A stretch of DNA of 64,000 nucleotides from an uncultured Muribaculaceae bacterium (GTDB lineage: Bacteria > Bacteroidota > Bacteroidia > Bacteroidales > Muribaculaceae): the NCBI GenBank assembly GCA_947174275.1, contig CAMWIJ010000002.1, forward strand, positions 31,527-95,526, read 5' to 3'. A program made the translations under genes and the position numbers. This document shows positions 9,115-17,780 of this stretch, piece after piece (the first letter of the stretch is position 1; each line of letters starts with the position of its first letter). The notes beneath the pieces were generated by a model. The model saw nothing but the letters and a program-made list of their open reading frames with translations, was not told where the DNA came from and ran no database searches.

Positions 9115-9130
9115 CGATTAATATAGTGTC

Positions 9131-9166
9131 GTCTGACAAGTCCGACCGGTCGGACTTGTCGGACTT
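9131..9166. terminator. Bidirectional terminator built of 9-bp repeats
   Basis: A near-perfect palindrome (9131-9164, 17-bp arms with one G-T wobble) lies between convergent genes and is followed by TTTT. The same stretch reads as four head-to-tail 9-mers: GTCTGACAA, GTCCGACCG, GTCGGACTT, GTCGGACTT. It should terminate both the lipoprotein gene and the xse operon. Confidence 0.75.
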
Positions 9167-9191
9167 TTGCAGGCCGGGGCTGCGGTAATGT

Positions 9192-9413
9192 TTATGACTT
9201 TGGAGCGAGGGAGGCGAGGATATTGCGCAGCTCTTCGTCGGTGGCGGTCAGGCGGCTGCGGCATTCGGCAATAAGCTCGGTAGCGCGGCGTGTCATGGCC
9301 GACAGGCGGTCGATGTCGCAGTTGTCGCTCTGCATTTCGCGCAGTATGGTGTCAAGTTCGTTGACAGCCTCACGATATGACATTTCCTTTACGCTGGTAT
9401 TCGATATTTCCAT
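9192..9413 (-). CDS. xseB: Exodeoxyribonuclease VII small subunit
   Basis: 73 residues, typical for XseB, with the conserved N-terminal pattern YREAVNELDTILREMQS and the second helix RATELIAECRSRL. The small subunit binds the C-terminal region of XseA to form the single-strand exonuclease complex. It starts 15 nt after the xseA stop and is the last gene of the minus-strand unit. Confidence 0.93.
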   Translation of the reverse strand: MEISNTSVKEMSYREAVNELDTILREMQSDNCDIDRLSAMTRRATELIAECRSRLTATDEELRNILASLAPKS

Positions 9414-9428
9414 ATTGCAATATTCATG

Positions 9429-10769
9429 TTATTTTACTATCGATGTTATTTCGCCACAGGCGAGTTGTGTTGTCAGCTGCGCGCCGTTTTCAACAGTCGC
9501 GGCGTCAGTGAGTATGCGGCCGTTGCAGCGTGTGACTGAATATCCGCGGGCAAGCACTGCCTGCGGAGAGAGTGCCTTCAGCAGGCGTTCGTCAGCATTA
9601 AGTCTGTCGCGCTGCATGGTCAGCACCGACTGCGCGGCATGCTCTATCTGCGTCTGCATTGCGTTGATTTTCTCAAGTGCCGGAATGATACGGCGGGTGG
9701 TAATGTTGGAGAGCGAGTTTATACTGTTGACAAGCTTTGAGTCGGCATGACGCACGGCATTGAGCGGAAACACCGAGATGACGCCTTCGAAATAGCTCAG
9801 CTGCTCCTTTTCGGCCGCCATGATATCAGAGGCTCGCTGCAGGAGAGCGCTGCCGATGGAGTTTAGACGGTTGAGAAGCGACTCGCCACGCTTGACAAAC
9901 CACTCGGCGGCTGCCGTAGGTGTCTTGACACGGCGGTTGGCGACATAATCGAGCACAGTGATGTCGCGCTCGTGGCCTATGCCTATCATCACCGGCAGCG
10001 GGAATCGGGCCACAGCCGCCGCAAGCTCATAGTCCTCGAAGCACTGCAGGTCGAGCGACGCTCCGCCACCACGTATGATTACAACACCGTCCCATCGGTC
10101 GGCCTCGGCGGCGATGCGCTCAAGAGCCGCGAGGATGGTCGGACGGGCTTTCTCCCCCTGCATCATGGCCTCGAACAGTTTTACCGTAAAGCGGATGTGC
10201 GCCTCATTGCCGAAAAGCTGATTGAGGAAATCGCCGTAGCCCGCCGCCGACGGCGATGATATCACCGCCAGCCGTGTCGGCACATCAGTCCACGCCAGAC
10301 GCCGGTTGAGCTCGATAATACCTTCGCGGGTCAGACGGTCGATGATTTCCTGACGACGGCGCATCAGATCGCCCATCGTGTAGGCCGGATCTATATCCGA
10401 GGCGATGACCGACAGACCGTAGAGTTTGTGTATGCTCGGAGCCACGCACACCTTGACCTTGATGCCTGTCGACAGCGGTTGCCCGGTTCCGCTCATAAAC
10501 TTGGCGTTAAGGCTGTTGAAAAGATAATTCCAGATGCGCAGCGGGATTTTTGCAACCGGCTTCCCGTCGTCATCTTTCTCGACAAGGTCAGCGTAGCAGT
10601 GTCCGCCTCTGAGACCGAAGTCGGATAGCTCGCCGACAACCCACACATCAGTGACCTGCGGCACCTTGACAAGTTTCTGCAAGGTGGCGCAGAGCTGTGA
10701 TATAGTCATCGACTTTCCGTCCGTTTGCTCCTCAGTGCCGGGCAGAGCGTTGCCTATGTCGCGTTTCAT
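9429..10769 (-). CDS. xseA: Exodeoxyribonuclease VII large subunit
   Basis: 446 residues from the ATG at 10769. There is an OB-fold domain (VWVVGELSDF, HCYADLVEKD), the catalytic core (LAVISSPSAAGYGDFLNQL, VVIIRGGGASLDLQCFED, PVMIGIGHERDITVLDYVA, KTPTAAAEWF) and a C-terminal coiled-coil tail (LARGYSVTRCNGRILTD). The enzyme degrades single-stranded DNA in repair and recombination. The chosen ATG overlaps the upstream stop codon as ATGA (10766-10769), which supports it over an upstream in-frame codon at 10802. XseB follows immediately. Confidence 0.96.
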   Translation of the reverse strand: MKRDIGNALPGTEEQTDGKSMTISQLCATLQKLVKVPQVTDVWVVGELSDFGLRGGHCYADLVEKDDDGKPVAKIPLRIWNYLFNSLNAKFMSGTGQPLSTGIKVKVCVAPSIHKLYGLSVIASDIDPAYTMGDLMRRRQEIIDRLTREGIIELNRRLAWTDVPTRLAVISSPSAAGYGDFLNQLFGNEAHIRFTVKLFEAMMQGEKARPTILAALERIAAEADRWDGVVIIRGGGASLDLQCFEDYELAAAVARFPLPVMIGIGHERDITVLDYVANRRVKTPTAAAEWFVKRGESLLNRLNSIGSALLQRASDIMAAEKEQLSYFEGVISVFPLNAVRHADSKLVNSINSLSNITTRRIIPALEKINAMQTQIEHAAQSVLTMQRDRLNADERLLKALSPQAVLARGYSVTRCNGRILTDAATVENGAQLTTQLACGEITSIVK

Positions 10770-11401
10770 CGTCTGACCGGTTTGAATGAACGGCCTGTCC
10801 ACACGTAGTCGAGCCTCGGGGCAAGGGCAGCCCTCACCTTATCGGAGTTTTCCACCGATATGTAATCGCCGGTCTGAGGCTCGAAGGTCAGTGTTGAAGT
10901 CTCGGGATTATATCGCGCGTCGACCATCAGAAACGGCAGAGCGTTTTCGATCTCACGCATGCTGTCGGCAGGGATTTTGCCGGTCCAGTCGGCAAGCGAT
11001 GGCTCGCGCAGAATACGACGGGAGTCCATTTTGTTCCAACGCGAGTCATAGAAGCTTACCGTAGCGTCGGTGGCGGGAGTCTCTACACGGTCGACGGTCA
11101 TGATAATCGACGACTTGCCGTAGGGAAGTATGGCGAACGAGATGTTATGAGCCTCGCCGGTAGAGAGTGTTATCGTCGACTCCGTCATCTCGGTAATCAC
11201 CGCATCCTCTCCCATCTTGTTTTTTACCGTTCGCGCCACACCGCTCTCATAGTAGTCGAGCATATCGAGAAGAGTCGACGCGTCAATGGTGAGAAGCACC
11301 TTTTCAGGCGCGGTAGTCACAACGCTGCGCGGCGTCATCTGCGCCGTCATTGTCGCAATGCCCGCAAGGGCAATCAGAGAAGATATAATCCGTGACTTCA
11401 T
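10766..11401 (-). CDS. DUF3256 family protein
   Basis: 211 residues with an N-terminal signal sequence (SSLIALAGIATMTAQ). It matches DUF3256, a Bacteroidales family of secreted proteins of unknown function: LLTIDASTLLDMLDYYESG followed by short beta segments (ESTITLSTGEAHNISF, KSSIIMTVDRVETPATD, DATVSFYDSRWNKM). It lies between the helicase (29-nt gap) and xseA (4-nt overlap), so it shares their transcript. The start codon sits in the second of two nearly identical 18-bp units (11391-11426), a small local duplication. No function can be assigned. Confidence 0.75.
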   Translation of the reverse strand: MKSRIISSLIALAGIATMTAQMTPRSVVTTAPEKVLLTIDASTLLDMLDYYESGVARTVKNKMGEDAVITEMTESTITLSTGEAHNISFAILPYGKSSIIMTVDRVETPATDATVSFYDSRWNKMDSRRILREPSLADWTGKIPADSMREIENALPFLMVDARYNPETSTLTFEPQTGDYISVENSDKVRAALAPRLDYVWTGRSFKPVRR

Positions 11402-11426
11402 TATAGATCGTGACTTTATTATAGAT
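11391..11426. repeat. 18-bp tandem duplication across the DUF3256 start
   Basis: On the + strand CGTGACTTCATTATAGAT (11391-11408) is followed directly by CGTGACTTTATTATAGAT (11409-11426). They differ at one base, and that base changes the ATG of the real start into ATA in the upstream copy. Confidence 0.8.
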
Positions 11427-11430
11427 ATAG

Positions 11431-13197
11431 TTATTTTTTACGTGATTTCCGGCCGGCGCCTCTCGCCTTACGGTCGAAGAACTGGCTGTCGAAATCGCCC
11501 GAACGGTTTTCACGGGCTTTGCGGGTGGCTGCGCGGGCATAGTCTTTGTCGGCCTCTGCAATCTCGCTGTAAACGCGTTTTCCCATGAAATCGAGCCCTT
11601 TGAGCGAGTGCACCACCCTCTGGGCGTCTTTTTTCTTTATGTCAAACAGTGAATATCCCGGCATGAGGTCGATACGGCCGACGTCGACACGCGCTCCTTC
11701 GATGTTCTTGTTGAGCATGTCAATGAGATTTCCGGCATAGAAACCGTCGTTCTTGCCAAGATTGACATATATGCGTTCCATACCCTTTTCGGCGGTGCGG
11801 CGGTCTTTCTCCTTGTCAGTGCGGGGCGCTGACTTCTCTTTCTCCTTGCGCTCTTTTTTCGCCGGCTTCTCGTCGATGAAATCGATTGCGGGAGCATCTT
11901 TGTAATAATCGAGCAGACGCTGGAACTCAAGCGACAGCACGCGGCGAATGAGGTCGTCGGCCGAAAGCCAGCCGAGTTTCTTTATCACACCGGGGAGATA
12001 ACGCTCCATCTCGGCGTCGTTGACCTGCACCTTCTCTATGCGGTCGGCAAGCGAATAAAGCTGCTTCTCGATAATCTGCTCGGGGGTGGGCACCTCCTTG
12101 CGCTCGAATTTCTTGCCGATGATGCGCTCTATTTCACGCAGCCGGCCTTTTTCGCGGGAGTGGATTATGGCGATGGAGACACCGGTCTTGCCTGCGCGGC
12201 CCGTACGGCCGGAGCGATGGGTGTATACGGCGGTGTCTTCGGGCAGACCGTAGTTGATTACATGAGTGAGGTCGTCGACATCAAGGCCTCGGGCAGCCAC
12301 GTCGGTTGCCACGAGTATGCGCACCACGCGGTCGCGGAATTTCTTCATCACGATATCGCGCTGCTGCTGCGAGAGGTCGCCGTGAAGCGCCTCGGCGTTA
12401 TAACCTTCCTGACAGAGCCGGTCGGCAATCTCCTGTGTGTCGCGTCGCGTGCGGCAGAAGATGATGCCGTAGATATTGGGAGAATAGTCGACAATGCGCT
12501 TGAGCGCGAGATATTTGTCGCGGGCATTGACCATATAGTATATATGCTTGACATTGGTGGCGCCTTCGTTGCGCGTGCCAACCACAAACTCCACGGGGTC
12601 ATGCATGTATTTTTTTGCGATGCGTCCGATTTCGGCAGGCATCGTGGCCGAGAACATGAGCATCTTGCGCTCCGACGGCACGTGGTCGAGTATTTCATTG
12701 ATCGAGTCAAGAAAGCCCATGTTGAGCATCTCGTCGGCCTCGTCGAGGATTACGGTGTGCACATCGCCGAGCTTAGCCACTCCGCGGTTGATAAGGTCGA
12801 TCAGACGACCCGGAGTCGCCACGATGATCTGCACTCCGCCGCGCAGCGAGCGTATCTGGCTCTCGATGCTCGAGCCGCCATAAACGGGAAGCACTCTGAC
12901 ATCGGGAAGATATTTGGAAAAATCAGCCAGGTCAGATGCTATCTGAAGGCAAAGCTCGCGGGTAGGTGCAAGGATGAGCGCCTGCGGCGAATGATTTTTC
13001 TGATCTATGCGCTGCAGCACCGGCAGCCCGAAAGCGGCCGTCTTGCCTGTTCCTGTCTGAGCAAGCGCCACAACGTCTCCCTCTCTACTCAGCAGATGCG
13101 GTATCACCTGCGCCTGCACAGGCATCGGCTGTTCAAAACCCAGTTCCTCGACAGCCTTCAATAGCGGTTCGCTTACTCCTAATTCTTCAAATGTCAT
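11431..13197 (-). CDS. DEAD-box RNA helicase with DbpA-type RNA-binding domain
   Basis: 588 residues. Helicase motifs in order: the Q motif with MPVQAQVIP, Walker A AQTGTGKTAA, PTRELCLQ, TPGRLIDL, DEAD in VILDEADEML, SAT in MFSATMP, then ATDVAARGLDV and HRSGRTGRAGK. A charged linker follows and then a DbpA/CsdA-like RNA-binding domain (RIYVNLGKNDGFYAGNLIDM) and a basic tail. Such proteins remodel structured RNA, often in ribosome assembly and cold adaptation. A promoter (TATCTTTG, minus) lies at 13281-13274, giving a leader of about 70 nt. DeaD/CsdA is the nearest functional match, but the exact orthologue is uncertain. Confidence 0.94.
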   Translation of the reverse strand: MTFEELGVSEPLLKAVEELGFEQPMPVQAQVIPHLLSREGDVVALAQTGTGKTAAFGLPVLQRIDQKNHSPQALILAPTRELCLQIASDLADFSKYLPDVRVLPVYGGSSIESQIRSLRGGVQIIVATPGRLIDLINRGVAKLGDVHTVILDEADEMLNMGFLDSINEILDHVPSERKMLMFSATMPAEIGRIAKKYMHDPVEFVVGTRNEGATNVKHIYYMVNARDKYLALKRIVDYSPNIYGIIFCRTRRDTQEIADRLCQEGYNAEALHGDLSQQQRDIVMKKFRDRVVRILVATDVAARGLDVDDLTHVINYGLPEDTAVYTHRSGRTGRAGKTGVSIAIIHSREKGRLREIERIIGKKFERKEVPTPEQIIEKQLYSLADRIEKVQVNDAEMERYLPGVIKKLGWLSADDLIRRVLSLEFQRLLDYYKDAPAIDFIDEKPAKKERKEKEKSAPRTDKEKDRRTAEKGMERIYVNLGKNDGFYAGNLIDMLNKNIEGARVDVGRIDLMPGYSLFDIKKKDAQRVVHSLKGLDFMGKRVYSEIAEADKDYARAATRKARENRSGDFDSQFFDRKARGAGRKSRKK

Positions 13198-13273
13198 TTT
13201 GTAATTTTTTTATTTTAAAACAGAAATCCGCTCCGCCAATAATCTCTATTGACCTGCAAACGGAAATATCCTA

Positions 13274-13281
13274 CAAAGATA
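13274..13281 (-). promoter_or_regulatory. Promoter -7 element of the helicase operon
   Basis: CAAAGATA on the + strand reads TATCTTTG on the minus strand, 77 nt before the helicase ATG at 13197. No clear -33 TTTG is seen. Confidence 0.55.
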
Positions 13282-13426
13282 CAACAAGTTACGTTAACTT
13301 TTTTCCTAAACCCCGACAAAAATTCCCTAACATGCAATAAAAAAGCCTCCCGGAGCGCGGCCGAAGCGGTGTCAGGCGCGACAAATCGGGACAAATATAT
13401 GAACTTTGATATTATTAACGATTTTT

Positions 13427-13459
13427 TTTGAAAAGGTATTAATCAATTTATTAACTTTG
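13427..13459 (+). promoter_or_regulatory. Promoter of the coaX-lptC operon
   Basis: TTTG (13427-13430), 21 nt, then TAACTTTG (13452-13459) is a full match to the Bacteroidetes promoter. It implies transcription from about 13466 and a 90-nt leader before the coaX ATG at 13557. Confidence 0.75.
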
Positions 13460-13489
13460 TCGGTTGAATTTGAATTTGTCACATTCAAC

Positions 13490-13542
13490 ACCGGCCATCC
13501 GCAGCAAGGGTGCCGGCTCACAACCCGCCGCCGGGCGGCCAA
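13490..13542 (+). other. GC-rich structured leader of the coaX operon
   Basis: The 90-nt leader can form two hairpins in a row: CCGGC pairing with GCCGG around a 16-nt loop, then CCGCC pairing with GGCGG around GCCG. It does not match a riboswitch consensus that I recognise. The frame is open back to a TTG at 13464, but that codon lies at the expected transcription start, so the leader is probably untranslated. Confidence 0.45.
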
Positions 13543-13556
13543 AACCGGAAACATCA

Positions 13557-14285
13557 ATGATAAATCTCACAATAGACCGAGGCAACACCACCACAAAACT
13601 GGCGCTCTGGGAAGGCACCGAGCCGACATCGACATCGACCCTTTTCAATGCCGACAATGCGACATTGCTCCGTGCCATAAGCGAACTGACGTTTGACCGC
13701 GCTGCAATCTGTTCGGTGGCAGGCCCGGTGGAAGGGCTCGGGGAGATGCTTGAGCAGAGGGGAATAAAACTCCTGACGCTCAGCGCAACGACCCCGATAC
13801 CCATCGGCAACATGTATGCGACACCGCATACACTCGGCGTCGACCGCATAGCGGCCGCCGTAGGCGCCCACACGCTCTATCCCGGCAGGGAGCTGCTTAT
13901 AGCCGATATCGGCACATGCGTCACCTACGACCGCATCGACACCGATGGAAATTTCGTCGGCGGCAACATCGCCCCCGGCATAGGCATGCGTCTGCGCGCC
14001 ATGCACACATTCACCAAGGCGCTTCCACAGGTAGCCAGCACCGGCGACACCCCTCAATGGGGCATTTCGACCGACACGGCAATGCGTTCAGGCGCATTCT
14101 ACGGAGTGGTGGCCGAGGTGTCATATTATCATTCGCTGCTCGACAGCGACGGGCTCACGCTGCTCACCGGCGGCTGGAGCGAAAAAGTGGCAAAAGCTCT
14201 TGACTTCGACGCAAGACTTTGCCCGTTACTTGTAAACAGAGGTCTTAACAGAATATTACAATATAATGAAACCAATCCGCATTAA
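13557..14285 (+). CDS. coaX: Type III pantothenate kinase
   Basis: 242 residues from ATG 13557 (MINLTIDRGNTTTK). Actin-like ATPase motifs are visible: phosphate-1 DRGNTTTKLALWEG, the GVDRIAAAVGAHTLYPG segment, DIGTCVTYDRI with the conserved Asp of type III enzymes, and GGNIAPGIGMRLRAMH. It makes phosphopantothenate for coenzyme A. An upstream TTG start was rejected because it sits on the promoter. The stop overlaps the next gene by 20 nt. It is first in a seven-gene run, and the coaX-OMP-lptC-CorC order is common in Bacteroidales. Confidence 0.95.
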   Translation: MINLTIDRGNTTTKLALWEGTEPTSTSTLFNADNATLLRAISELTFDRAAICSVAGPVEGLGEMLEQRGIKLLTLSATTPIPIGNMYATPHTLGVDRIAAAVGAHTLYPGRELLIADIGTCVTYDRIDTDGNFVGGNIAPGIGMRLRAMHTFTKALPQVASTGDTPQWGISTDTAMRSGAFYGVVAEVSYYHSLLDSDGLTLLTGGWSEKVAKALDFDARLCPLLVNRGLNRILQYNETNPH

Positions 14286-15534
14286 TACGGTATTTATGGC
14301 CGTCGCAATGGCGCTGATATCACTCTGCGCGCCGTCAGTGTCGGCACAAAACAATGTAGTGTCGCCCTATTCACGCTTCGGCTACGGCATACTAAACGAC
14401 CATGCCTCGTCGACGCAGCGCGCCATGGGAGGCATAGGCTACGCCATGAACAACGGACGACAGATCAACTCGATGAACCCTGCGTCATACGCCGCAATCG
14501 ACACCCTGACATTCCTGTTTGACATGGGCGTCGACCTGAAAAGCGTAAGCCTCAAGCAGGGCAACGAATCGGGCAACAAGCTCACCGGAGGCCTCGACTA
14601 CCTGTCGATACAGTTTCCGCTTGGCAAATACATGGGCGGAAGCGTAGGTTTCCTCCCCTACTCCGAAACCGGCTATGCATTCGGCGAAGAGATAGTCAAC
14701 GGCGAGGAAGCACATCAGGGTCAGGGAGCAATCAACGAGCTGTATGTTGGAGTGAGCGCTCGGCCGTTCAAGGGCTTCACAATCGGTGCCAACGTGTCAT
14801 ATCTGTTCGGCAACCTTATCAACGACACATATCTGACCACCGACAACTCTTCGACCACACTGTTTGAGAAAGTGCTTGAAGTGCGTGACTACGACCTTCG
14901 CTTCGGAGCGCAGTATTCGGTCAATATCGGCTCGAAACACCGCGCCACCCTTGGTGTCGTCTACTCACCCGGAAAGGATTTCCGCGGCAAGACCTACGGC
15001 GTCTATTACGATGTCACCACCACTACCAACAAGCCCGACACCGTGGGCTACACCCATCTCAAAGGCAAATACTCACGACCGGCCACCTACGGCATCGGTC
15101 TCAACTATCAGTGGAACAACCGTGTCATGGCCGAAGTCGACTTCACCTACCAGCCGTGGCGCGACGCCAAAGCCGGCGCGCTCGAAGGCTTCGAGCCATC
15201 AAAATTTGACAACCGCTGGAAAGTAAACCTCGGTCTGCAATATACGCCCGACCCCCGCGGAAGCTATCTCAAGCGCGTGCGCTACCGCGTCGGCGCGCTC
15301 TACAACCGCGACTATATCATGGTCGGCGACAACAACGTCAAGGACATCGGCATATCGTTCGGATTCGGACTCCCGACTCCTATCAGCCGTCTGACAAAAA
15401 CTGTGGTCAATCTCGGCTTCGAGTATCGACACAGGCAGTCGTCGCCGGTCAAACTCGTGACAGAAAATTATTTCCAGGTCACCCTGGGCATCAACTTCAA
15501 CGAGCTCTGGTTCTGGCAGAACAAGATACAGTAA
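14266..15534 (+). CDS. Outer-membrane beta-barrel protein (FadL/OmpP1-like), coaX-lptC operon
   Basis: 422 residues with a signal peptide (VFMAVAMALISLCAPSVSA). The mature part begins with the pattern SPYSRFGYGILND, then MGGIGYAMNNGRQINSMNPA, resembling FadL/PorV-like barrels, and continues as alternating amphipathic strands to the terminal LGINFNELWFWQNKIQ. It probably sits in the outer membrane, but its cargo or partner is unknown. The gene overlaps coaX by 20 nt, and a strong hairpin (15546-15580) lies before lptC. The linkage to LPS-export lptC suggests an envelope role, by inference only. Confidence 0.75.
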   Translation: MKPIRINTVFMAVAMALISLCAPSVSAQNNVVSPYSRFGYGILNDHASSTQRAMGGIGYAMNNGRQINSMNPASYAAIDTLTFLFDMGVDLKSVSLKQGNESGNKLTGGLDYLSIQFPLGKYMGGSVGFLPYSETGYAFGEEIVNGEEAHQGQGAINELYVGVSARPFKGFTIGANVSYLFGNLINDTYLTTDNSSTTLFEKVLEVRDYDLRFGAQYSVNIGSKHRATLGVVYSPGKDFRGKTYGVYYDVTTTTNKPDTVGYTHLKGKYSRPATYGIGLNYQWNNRVMAEVDFTYQPWRDAKAGALEGFEPSKFDNRWKVNLGLQYTPDPRGSYLKRVRYRVGALYNRDYIMVGDNNVKDIGISFGFGLPTPISRLTKTVVNLGFEYRHRQSSPVKLVTENYFQVTLGINFNELWFWQNKIQ

Positions 15535-15545
15535 CAAACGCTCCG

Positions 15546-15580
15546 CGGGGCGGCATCGCGCACGGCATGATGCCGCCCCG
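15546..15580 (+). other. Strong hairpin inside the operon, upstream of lptC
   Basis: CGGGGCGGCATC (15546-15557) and GATGCCGCCCCG (15569-15580) form a perfect 12-bp stem with an 11-nt loop. No T-run follows, so it is more likely an mRNA-processing or stability element, or a partial attenuator, than a full terminator. Confidence 0.6.
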
Positions 15581-15603
15581 GGCGCAGTCAATCCAACAGC
15601 CTC

Positions 15604-16491
15604 ATGTCGAAATCATTCAAGAAATTTCTGCCGCAGAAAAAGCGCTGGTGGGCACTGATAATCACGGGTGCCGTCATCGGCGCCATGATTGCCACAGGCA
15701 AAAAGGAGCAGGAAAATGTGGCTCCGATTGACTACGACCCGGAGACAACGCCGACAATGTATACCTCCGACGCCACATCCTACGTGTCTGACTCCGGTTA
15801 CACACGCTACTACATCGAGACGACGCAATGGTATGTGTTTGACGAGGCAAAAGAGCCCAACTGGAAATTTCCCGAGGGGCTTTACGGAGAGAAATTTGAC
15901 AACGACATGGCCGTCATCGCCACATTCGAATGCGACTCGGCAGTCTATCTGAGCGTGCAGAAGCTGTGGGAACTCGTAGGCAATGTGCGCATCAACAACG
16001 AATATGGCGACCGCTTCATGACGCAGCACCTCTTCTGGGACACCGCCGACCACAAGATGTATTCCGACTCGTTCATACATATCGAGAAGTCGGAACGCAT
16101 CATCGAGGGATACGGATTTGTGTCAGACGAACGCATCACCGACTATGTTGTCAACCGCCCCACAATGATAATACCGGCAAGCGAACTCAACCGCGACCGC
16201 GACGCCGCGGCTCCGGCCGACAGCGCGGCCGCCCCCGCCGACTCTATGGCTACGGGAGTGGCGCGCCGACGTCCGCCACGTCCGCGCGAAGGATACGCGC
16301 CCGCGCCCTCCGCTCCTGCCGCCACGACACCCGGCGGACATGTGCCCGGCAGCCACAACTCACGCCGGAACGACCCGCAGCGGCTGACACCGGCATACGC
16401 CGACCCCGGACGCGTCGAACGTCTCCGCCCCGCTGAAGAGGTATCGCTGACGACAGAAAAAGCACACCCCGCCCCTGCCAAAAAGAAATAA
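15604..16491 (+). CDS. lptC: LPS export protein LptC with an extended C-terminal tail
   Basis: 295 residues. An N-terminal membrane anchor (WWALIITGAVIGAMIATG) leads into the LptC beta-jellyroll: TPTMYTSDATSYVSDSGYTR, IETTQWYVFDEAKEPNWKFP, EGLYGEKFDNDMAVIATFEC, LVGNVRINNEYGDRFMTQHL, HIEKSERIIEGYGFVSDE. LptC hands LPS from the LptBFG extractor to the periplasmic bridge. Unusually, the fold ends near residue 200, and about 90 residues rich in Pro, Ala, Arg and Ser follow (ADSAAAPADSMATG, RRRPPRPREGYAPAPSAPAA), probably disordered. The next gene starts 8 nt after the stop. Confidence 0.88.
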   Translation: MSKSFKKFLPQKKRWWALIITGAVIGAMIATGKKEQENVAPIDYDPETTPTMYTSDATSYVSDSGYTRYYIETTQWYVFDEAKEPNWKFPEGLYGEKFDNDMAVIATFECDSAVYLSVQKLWELVGNVRINNEYGDRFMTQHLFWDTADHKMYSDSFIHIEKSERIIEGYGFVSDERITDYVVNRPTMIIPASELNRDRDAAAPADSAAAPADSMATGVARRRPPRPREGYAPAPSAPAATTPGGHVPGSHNSRRNDPQRLTPAYADPGRVERLRPAEEVSLTTEKAHPAPAKKK

Positions 16492-16499
16492 CACAGTAT

Positions 16500-17780
16500 A
16501 TGGTCATCTGGATAGTAATAACATTAATCTCACTTATATTCTCGGCCCTCTTTTCAGGCGTCGAGATTGCATACGTCACTTCCGACCGCGTGCGCACAGA
16601 GCTTGACGTAAAAAAGGGAGGACCTATCAGCCGAGCGCTCAACATCTTTTACCGCCATCCCGAATTTTTCATCTCCACCATCCTTGTCGGCAACAACATA
16701 GCGCTGGTAATCTACGGCATGGGGTTCGCCAAGTTTCTCGAAGAGCCGCTTGTCGAGGCCGGAGTGGGCGAATTTCCGGTGCTTCTGATACAGACTCTCG
16801 TGTCGACCGGAGTGATACTTCTTGCCGGCGAGTTTTTCCCCAAGACGATTTTCCGCATCAATCCCAACGCGTCAATCAAGTTTTTCGCGTTGCCGATGAT
16901 GGCAATCTATGCCCTGCTCTATCCGATATCGCTGTTCACGACATGGCTGTCGAGAGCGATGATGAAACTGTTTGGTGTCAGCGACGAGCAGGCCGCGTCG
17001 GGGCTGCTGTCAGTGGGCGACCTCAACCAGTATCTCGAACGCACAATCGACGATGTGGAGGAGAAGAAAGAGACCGTAGAAAACGAAGTCAAGATATTTC
17101 ACAACGCGCTCGACTTCTCCAACACTCATCTGCGTGACTGCATGACACCTCGCAACGAGATTTTCGCAGTCGACATCGACCGCGTCGACCGCGAGGAGCT
17201 ATGCCGCCTGTTCACATCGTCAGGGCGCTCCAAACTCATTGTCTACAAGGAAGATATCGACAACATACTCGGTTATATCCACGTATCCGAGCTGTTTCAC
17301 ACCGACATCGACTGGCGCACACGCCTCAAAGAGGTAATCTATGCTCCCGAAACGGTGCTTGCCAACAAGATGATGCGACGTCTGCTTTCTGAAAAGCGCT
17401 CCATAGCGATTGTCGTAGACGAGTTCGGCGGCACATCGGGAATGGTGACCCTCGAAGACCTTGTCGAAGAGATATTCGGCGATATCCAGGACGAGCATGA
17501 CCACGCACGCCTCACCGCACGCCGGCTTCCCGACGGCTCTTACGAGTTCTCCGGCCGAATAGAAATCACCACACTCAACGACACATTCCATCTCGACATA
17601 CCCGAAGATGACGAATATCAGACCCTCATGGGCTACATACTCCACACCACGGGAGCCATACCGGAGCAGGGCGAGGTAATTATACTCGAAAACCTGCGCT
17701 TCGAGATACTCAAGAAAAGCGCGACGCGTCTCGAACTTATCGGCGTGACCGAAATAAAACCGGAAAAGAACGAACAATGA
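16500..17780 (+). CDS. CNNM/CorC-type membrane protein with CBS pair (HlyC/CorC family)
   Basis: 426 residues. The N-terminal transmembrane DUF21/CNNM domain (about 1-175) has [20 protein letters not shown] and [20 protein letters not shown]. Two CBS motifs follow ([75 protein letters not shown]), then a C-terminal CorC_HlyC domain. Members are linked to magnesium or cobalt transport; a relative, GldE, is a gliding-motility protein in some Bacteroidetes. The substrate is unknown. The ATG is 8 nt after lptC, and the stop overlaps the next gene (ATGA, 17777-17780). Confidence 0.88.
   Translation: MVIWIVITLISLIFSALFSGVEIAYVTSDRVRTELDVKKGGPISRALNIFYRHPEFFISTILVGNNIALVIYGMGFAKFLEEPLVEAGVGEFPVLLIQTLVSTGVILLAGEFFPKTIFRINPNASIKFFALPMMAIYALLYPISLFTTWLSRAMMKLFGVSDEQAASGLLSVGDLNQYLERTIDDVEEKKETVENEVKIFHNALDFSNTHLRDCMTPRNEIFAVDIDRVDREELCRLFTSSGRSKLIVYKEDIDNILGYIHVSELFHTDIDWRTRLKEVIYAPETVLANKMMRRLLSEKRSIAIVVDEFGGTSGMVTLEDLVEEIFGDIQDEHDHARLTARRLPDGSYEFSGRIEITTLNDTFHLDIPEDDEYQTLMGYILHTTGAIPEQGEVIILENLRFEILKKSATRLELIGVTEIKPEKNEQ

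Noticed and set aside
12160..13164. Open frame of 334 codons on the + strand
   Set aside because: It is antisense to the DEAD-box helicase and has no recognisable domain.
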